Positions 1 to 7,360 of a stretch of DNA of 7,360 nt are shown here, in pieces. The translations under genes and the position numbers were made by a program. How positions within the stretch are numbered: the first letter of the stretch is position 1; every line of letters begins with the position of its first letter. Location of the stretch: the NCBI GenBank assembly GCA_903901395.1, contig CAIUQW010000056.1:1-7360 (forward strand). Direction: 5' to 3'. The notes beneath the pieces are model-generated. The model did no database searches, had not been told where the DNA came from, and saw only the letters and a program-made list of their open reading frames with translations. The stretch comes from an uncultured Chlorobiales bacterium (GTDB lineage: Bacteria; Bacteroidota; Chlorobiia; Chlorobiales; Chlorobiaceae).

Positions 1-61
1 ATTCGAACTTCTGACCTCTACCGTGTCAAGGTAGCGCTCTAACCAACTGAGCTAACCGCCC
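1..61 (-). tRNA. tRNA-Val (anticodon GAC), 3' end cut by window edge
   Basis: Read on the minus strand from base 61, the sequence folds as a tRNA. It shows a 5' acceptor strand GGGCGGT, then TA, then a D arm GCTC/GAGC around the loop AGTTGGTTA. The anticodon arm is CTACC/GGTAG around the loop TTGACAC, which puts the anticodon GAC at bases 27-25. The variable region AGGTC, the 5' side of the T stem (AGAAG) and the T loop TTCGAAT follow. The GAC anticodon decodes valine GTC and GTT. About 15 bases (3' T stem, 3' acceptor strand, discriminator and any CCA) lie beyond the left edge, so acceptor pairing cannot be checked. The gene lies 50 bp downstream of clpX on the same strand and probably has its own promoter in that gap. 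The anticodon identification is firm. Confidence 0.95.
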
Positions 62-65
62 ATCT

Positions 66-92
66 GAGAAGGCCCTAATATAGGACTTTCTC
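66..92. terminator. Hairpin between clpX and tRNA-Val; possible terminator or processing site
   Basis: Arms 66-76 (GAGAAGGCCCT) and 82-92 (AGGACTTTCTC) pair over 11 positions around the five-base loop AATAT. As plus-strand RNA there is one G-U wobble and one mismatch, and TTTT follows at 93-96, so it reads as a modest intrinsic terminator on the plus strand. As minus-strand RNA, the direction of all the genes, it is equally paired but has no U tract after it; AGATGGGCGG follows instead. It could therefore block antisense transcripts leaving the tRNA, act as a U-less end or processing site for the clpX message, or be fortuitous. The same bases hold the proposed tRNA -10 box. Confidence 0.4.
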
Positions 93-104
93 TTTTGAAT
101 CCAA
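77..104 (-). promoter_or_regulatory. Candidate promoter for tRNA-Val
   Basis: On the minus strand there is a good -10 hexamer TATATT (82-77, five of six matches to TATAAT). It is followed by a G/C-rich discriminator AGGGCC. A weak -35-like TTGGAT (104-99) lies upstream with a 16-bp spacer. Transcription would start near base 70, giving a leader of about ten nucleotides before the tRNA. A G/C-rich discriminator is typical of stable-RNA promoters under stringent control; that link is inference. The -35 box is poor, so cotranscription with clpX followed by processing is a real alternative. Confidence 0.45.
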
Positions 105-111
105 ACAGTTT

Positions 112-1431
112 TTATGCGGTCAGGCGCTCTTTTCCATCTTTTTTATGGTACACCGGGCCAGTCGTTTTCTCGATGGTTTCGGGGGTGATGACGCACTTCT
201 GCACATCCTTGAGCGTCGGAAGTTCGAACATGATGTCGATCATGACGTTCTCCAGCACGGAGCGCAGGGCGCGAGCGCCGGTGCCGCGGTCGATGGCGAT
301 TTCGACCACGCGGTCGAGCGCTTCATCCGTGAATTCAAGCTCCACACCGTCCATCTCGAAGAGGCGCTTGTACTGCTTGACGAGCGCGTTTTTCGGCTCG
401 ACGAGGATGTTGCGCAATGCGGTGGCGTCGAGCGGTTCGAGCGCCGACATGACGGGCAGGCGTCCGATGAACTCGGGAATGAGGCCGTAATCGTGCAGGT
501 CGTCCTGCGTGACGAGCTTGAGTATCTCGGGATCGTAGCCGGTCTGCTTGTGCTTGACCTTGGAGCCGAAGCCCATCGATGATTTGGAGACGCGGCGGGC
601 GATGATCTTGTCGAGTCCTTCGAATGCTCCTCCGCAGATGAAAAGGATATTCTTGGTGTTGATGTTGATCAACTGCTGCTCCGGGTGCTTGCGTCCGCCT
701 TTCGGGGGCACGCCGACCACTGACCCTTCGAGAATCTTGAGCAGCGCCTGCTGGACGCCCTCGCCGGAAACGTCGCGCGTGATGGAGACGTTGGCTGATT
801 TGCGAGCGATCTTGTCGATCTCATCAACATAGATGATGCCGCGCTCGGCGCGTTCGAGGTTGAAGTCGGAGGCGTGCAGAAGCCGCGCGAGAATGGTCTC
901 CACGTCGTCGCCCACGTAGCCTGCCTCGGTGAGCGAGGTGGCGTCGGCAATGGTGAAGGGCACTTCGAGCAGGTTGGCAAGAGTCTGCGCGAGCAGCGTT
1001 TTGCCGGTGCCGGTGGGGCCGATGAGCAGGATGTTGCTCTTTTCAATCACCACGTCGTCCTCGGACGACCACTCGTGCGAATCGATCCTCTTGTAATGGT
1101 TGTAGACCGCCACAGCAAGCGACTTTTTAGCTGAATCCTGACCGATGACATACTGGTCGAGTGCCTCCTTGATATTGACGGGACTCTTCAGGCGCGGCTG
1201 GAAAGCGGGTTCTGCGGCTTTGTCGGGATGACGAATGGCGCTGATCTCCTTGCGCAGGATTTCAACCGAACTGAGAATGCAGCGGTCGCAGATGAAGGCT
1301 CTCGGCCCGGCGACCATGCTGTTGACCTCCTGGCTGGTTCTGCCGCAGAAGGAGCAGACTACCGGCGGTTCCGATCCGTAGCTTTTCCTTCCGCCGTTCT
1401 GTCCTTTGCGCGGCTCTTTGTCTTTGATCAT
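112..1431 (-). CDS. clpX: ATP-dependent Clp protease, ATP-binding subunit ClpX
   Basis: This 439-residue cytoplasmic AAA+ unfoldase recognises tagged or native substrates and threads them into the ClpP peptidase. Seen in the sequence: an N-terminal zinc-binding domain with Cys26, Cys29, Cys48 and Cys51; Walker A GPTGTGKT at 138-145; pore loop GYVG at 171-174; Walker B ending in Asp203-Glu204; the RKH substrate-entry loop at 247-249; the box VII motif EFIGRLPV with Arg324; and the sensor-2 box GTGARALR at 383-390. The ClpP-docking tripeptide, IGF in E. coli, is MGF here (286-288). The length is close to the usual 420-430, with about 11 extra polar residues before the first cysteine compared with E. 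coli. The ATG at 1431 fits the family start, but no Shine-Dalgarno sequence is visible before it. It starts 22 bp after the DUF4404 stop and is probably cotranscribed with it. No clpP lies in this window. Confidence 0.97.
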   Translation of the reverse strand: MIKDKEPRKGQNGGRKSYGSEPPVVCSFCGRTSQEVNSMVAGPRAFICDRCILSSVEILRKEISAIRHPDKAAEPAFQPRLKSPVNIKEALDQYVIGQDSAKKSLAVAVYNHYKRIDSHEWSSEDDVVIEKSNILLIGPTGTGKTLLAQTLANLLEVPFTIADATSLTEAGYVGDDVETILARLLHASDFNLERAERGIIYVDEIDKIARKSANVSITRDVSGEGVQQALLKILEGSVVGVPPKGGRKHPEQQLININTKNILFICGGAFEGLDKIIARRVSKSSMGFGSKVKHKQTGYDPEILKLVTQDDLHDYGLIPEFIGRLPVMSALEPLDATALRNILVEPKNALVKQYKRLFEMDGVELEFTDEALDRVVEIAIDRGTGARALRSVLENVMIDIMFELPTLKDVQKCVITPETIEKTTGPVYHKKDGKERLTA

Positions 1432-1457
1432 GTGGTAACGTTAACTTGTCTCTTCAT
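1428..1457 (-). other. Nine-codon reading frame bridging DUF4404 and clpX
   Basis: An ATG at 1457 opens a frame encoding MKRQVNVTT and ending in TGA at 1430-1428. It overlaps the DUF4404 stop by the four bases ATGA (1457-1454) and the clpX start by another ATGA (1431-1428). Ribosomes finishing DUF4404 could restart here, and on finishing would stand at the clpX start. Neither this ATG nor the clpX ATG has a visible Shine-Dalgarno sequence, which makes coupling by reinitiation attractive. The geometry is direct observation; translation of the short frame is inference, and the peptide itself is probably unimportant. Chance remains a fair explanation in a 22-bp gap. Confidence 0.35.
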
Positions 1458-1720
1458 AATCCCATGCGGGCGAGGCTGTCGAGCACGTGCTGGATCATCA
1501 TGCTGAGGCGCGGATGCTCCTCTTCGAAGTGTTCGACGGCTTCGCTCATGCGCTCCGTCAGGCTCTCGTCGCTGGCAGCTTCATCGCCGTCATCGACGAG
1601 CTTCGAGATATCCTCCTTCAGGGTGGCGAGCACCTCGCCGGTCTTTTCATCGACCGATCCGATCTGGCCAAGCTCCTCGTGCAGGGTTTCGAGCAGTTCT
1701 CTCAGTTTTTGCTGTTCCAT
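1454..1720 (-). CDS. DUF4404 family small acidic protein, function unknown
   Basis: This 88-residue soluble protein has no signal peptide or membrane segment. It opens with a helical, leucine-spaced stretch ([12 protein letters not shown], residues 6-17) and has an acidic middle (residues 43-68). It ends with the conserved pattern [20 protein letters not shown] at 69-88, which matches the HPxL...LxxLxRMGI-like end I remember for DUF4404 (PF14357) proteins of about 85-90 residues. I count 23 acidic against 8 basic residues, so it is strongly negative. The composition suggests a small helical, perhaps oligomeric protein; no catalytic motif is visible. The ATG at 1720 is the only reasonable start: the upstream frame soon meets a TAA and offers no ATG, GTG or TTG. 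It sits between gltD (62 bp upstream) and clpX (22 bp downstream). A role as a ClpX-associated factor is conceivable from position only. Confidence 0.85.
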   Translation of the reverse strand: MEQQKLRELLETLHEELGQIGSVDEKTGEVLATLKEDISKLVDDGDEAASDESLTERMSEAVEHFEEEHPRLSMMIQHVLDSLARMGL

Positions 1721-1782
1721 AAACGTATTCGGATTTTTCAGCCTTTATTCTTCACTTCAAACATTGCCAGTTGCAGATTCGT
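1721..1782 (-). other. 62-bp gltD/DUF4404 spacer, no clear signal
   Basis: This is the longest gap inside the gene block and is richer in A+T than its neighbours. On the minus strand it holds the -35-like TTGAAG, but no acceptable -10 at 16-18 bp (the best is AAAATC). There is no stem followed by a U tract, so I see no intrinsic terminator, and no Shine-Dalgarno sequence precedes the DUF4404 ATG. Readthrough from gltD is the simplest reading. A weak internal promoter for DUF4404 and clpX cannot be excluded. Confidence 0.4.
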
Positions 1783-3255
1783 TCACGGCAGGCTGGTGCT
1801 GCCCATCAGGAAACGGTCGCACTCTCTGGCGGCAGCGCGTCCTTCGTTGATCGCCCACACCACGAGGCTCTGGCCACGGCGGGCGTCACCCGCGGCGAAG
1901 ATCTTTTCGACGCTGGTCTGGTAGTTTTTCTCGCTGGCCTTGACATTGCTGCGGCTGTCCTGTTCGACGCCGAGCGATTCGAGAAGCTGCGCTTCCGGCC
2001 CGAGGAAGCCCATCGCGAGCAGCACGAGGTCTGCCGGGATGATCTCTTCGCTTCCGGCAACCGGCACAGGAATGGTGCGCCCCTCCTGCTTCAGCCACTC
2101 GACCTGCGAGACCTCGATGGCAGAGAGCTGTCCGTTCTCGCCGATGAATTTCTTGGTCATCATGAGATAGCGGCGCGGATCCTCGCCCTGAACGGCGGCT
2201 GCCTCCTCCTGGCCGTAATCGACCTTGAAGACCTTCGGCCATTCAGGCCACGGGTTGTCCTCCTGGCGAAAGTTGGCTGGTTTCGGCATGATTTCGAGCT
2301 GGATCACGCTCTTGCATCCCTGGCGCAGCGAGGTGGCAACGCAGTCGGTGCCGGTGTCGCCGCCGCCAATCACCACCACATCCTTGCCTTTTGCGGAGAG
2401 CGCCGGTTCAGCGCCATTGAGCACGGATTTGGTGCTGGAACGGAGGAACTCCATCGCGTAGTGGATACCCGCAAGCTCGCGTCCTTCGGCAGCGAGGTCG
2501 CGCGGGTTGGTCGCGCCGGTGCAGAGCACCACGGCGTCGAACTCCGACATCAGCTTGTCGGCAGGATAGTTCACGCCAACTTCACTGCTGGTGACAAACT
2601 CCACGCCCTCGGCGGTCATGAGATCGACGCGGCGCTGAACCACGGCCTGCTTGTCGAGCTTCATGTTCGGGATGCCGTACACGAGCAGGCCGCCGATGCG
2701 GTCATCACGCTCGAAGACCGTGACCGAGTGGCCCGCCTTATTGAGCTGGTCGGCGGCTGCGAGGCCCGACGGGCCGGAACCCACGACCGCCACCTTTTTG
2801 CCGGTGCGGACGGCGATCTGCTTCGGCTCGACCCACCCTTCGGCGAAGGCGTGTTCGATGATCGAGCACTCGATATTCTTGATCGTGACCGGCGGCTGGA
2901 TGATGCCGAGCACGCAGGAGCCTTCGCACGGCGCGGGGCAGACGCGGCCCGTGAACTCCGGGAAGTTGTTGGTCTTCATCAGCCGGTCGTAAGCATCGCG
3001 CCAGAAGCCGCGATAGACATGATCATTCCACTCGGGAATGAGGTTGTGAATCGGGCAGCCTGTGGTCATGCCGCCGAGCATGATGCCCGAGTGGCAGAAC
3101 GGGGTGCCGCAATCCATGCAGCGCGCCCCCTGATCGGCGAGTTGCTCCGGCGTCATCTCCTCGTGAAACTCCTGCCAGTCCTTTATTCTCTCCAGAGGCT
3201 CCCTGTCTGCGGGAAGGGTCCTCCGGTACTCCATGAATCCTTTCAGTTTACCCAT
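1783..3255 (-). CDS. gltD: Glutamate synthase (NADPH) small (beta) subunit
   Basis: This 490-residue cytoplasmic flavoprotein oxidises NAD(P)H on FAD and passes the electrons to the FMN of the large subunit through iron-sulfur clusters. The N-terminal ferredoxin-like domain carries two cysteine groups: Cys46, Cys49, Cys54 and Cys67 (CMDCGTPFC then GCPIHN), and Cys106, Cys110 and Cys114 (CPAPCEGSC). The FAD-binding Rossmann motif is [10 protein letters not shown] at 155-164, with Glu182 (FERDD) placed to hold the ribose. The NAD(P)H fold has [10 protein letters not shown] at 293-302. The C-terminal flavin motif [12 protein letters not shown] lies at 452-463. All the key motifs are present and the length is typical of the family. 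The start [10 protein letters not shown] is the usual beginning of GltD. It begins 21 bp after the gltB stop with no obvious Shine-Dalgarno sequence, so the two are probably cotranscribed and perhaps translationally coupled. Confidence 0.97.
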   Translation of the reverse strand: MGKLKGFMEYRRTLPADREPLERIKDWQEFHEEMTPEQLADQGARCMDCGTPFCHSGIMLGGMTTGCPIHNLIPEWNDHVYRGFWRDAYDRLMKTNNFPEFTGRVCPAPCEGSCVLGIIQPPVTIKNIECSIIEHAFAEGWVEPKQIAVRTGKKVAVVGSGPSGLAAADQLNKAGHSVTVFERDDRIGGLLVYGIPNMKLDKQAVVQRRVDLMTAEGVEFVTSSEVGVNYPADKLMSEFDAVVLCTGATNPRDLAAEGRELAGIHYAMEFLRSSTKSVLNGAEPALSAKGKDVVVIGGGDTGTDCVATSLRQGCKSVIQLEIMPKPANFRQEDNPWPEWPKVFKVDYGQEEAAAVQGEDPRRYLMMTKKFIGENGQLSAIEVSQVEWLKQEGRTIPVPVAGSEEIIPADLVLLAMGFLGPEAQLLESLGVEQDSRSNVKASEKNYQTSVEKIFAAGDARRGQSLVVWAINEGRAAARECDRFLMGSTSLP

Positions 3256-3276
3256 TGTATCGTAATGCGTTGCAGT

Positions 3277-7359
<4,083 letters not shown>

Positions 7360-7360
7360 A

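Noticed and set aside
1..61. tRNA-Val as an integration site for a mobile element
   Set aside because: The 3' half, where attachment sites usually lie, is outside the window. No integrase, direct repeat of the tRNA end or foreign gene is seen here.
1436..1443. Palindrome TAACGTTA in the DUF4404/clpX gap as a possible operator
   Set aside because: It is only 8 bp with no flanking symmetry, and no promoter overlaps it.
1738..1764. Eight-codon frame (MFEVKNKG) in the gltD/DUF4404 spacer
   Set aside because: It overlaps neither neighbouring gene, has no Shine-Dalgarno sequence and ends 17 bp before the DUF4404 start. Such frames are expected by chance in an A+T-rich spacer.
1770..3275. Shared 7-mer CTGCAAC on the minus strand shortly after both the gltB stop (3275-3269) and the gltD stop (1776-1770)
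   Set aside because: Seven bases shared between two short gaps, with no extended similarity, no fixed distance from the stop and no pairing partner, is within chance.

Overview
The window carries one continuous block of minus-strand genes with no plus-strand gene that I can support. Base composition is fairly high in G+C, and the protein sequences (ClpX, the paired large and small glutamate synthase subunits, and a short DUF4404 protein) look most like green sulfur bacteria (Chlorobi, Chlorobium/Chlorobaculum type). The taxon is an impression from remembered family sequences, not a search result. All the genes look chromosomal and housekeeping. I see no mobile element, CRISPR array, phage gene or origin.

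Layout in the direction of transcription (right to left): gltB, glutamate synthase large subunit (7359-3277; its N-terminus lies beyond the right edge); a 21-bp gap; gltD, the small subunit (3255-1783); a 62-bp gap; a DUF4404 protein (1720-1454); a 22-bp gap; clpX (1431-112); then, after 50 bp, a tRNA-Val(GAC) gene (61-1) cut by the left edge. Coding density is very high and no stretch over 300 bases lacks a gene.

GltB and GltD together form NADPH-type glutamate synthase (GOGAT). GltD oxidises NAD(P)H on an FAD and passes electrons through iron-sulfur clusters to the FMN site of GltB. There 2-oxoglutarate is reductively aminated with ammonia released from glutamine. In a green sulfur bacterium the 2-oxoglutarate would come from the reductive TCA cycle, so this enzyme would join carbon fixation to nitrogen assimilation (inference). 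ClpX is the AAA+ unfoldase that feeds the ClpP protease; clpP is not in the window. DUF4404 has no known function.

The most interesting details are in the gaps. A nine-codon reading frame exactly bridges the DUF4404 stop and the clpX start, overlapping each by ATGA, where no Shine-Dalgarno sequence is visible. The clpX/tRNA gap holds an 11-bp-stem hairpin whose loop contains the likely -10 box of the tRNA promoter. No previously undescribed multi-gene system is visible; the region is mostly ordinary core genome.
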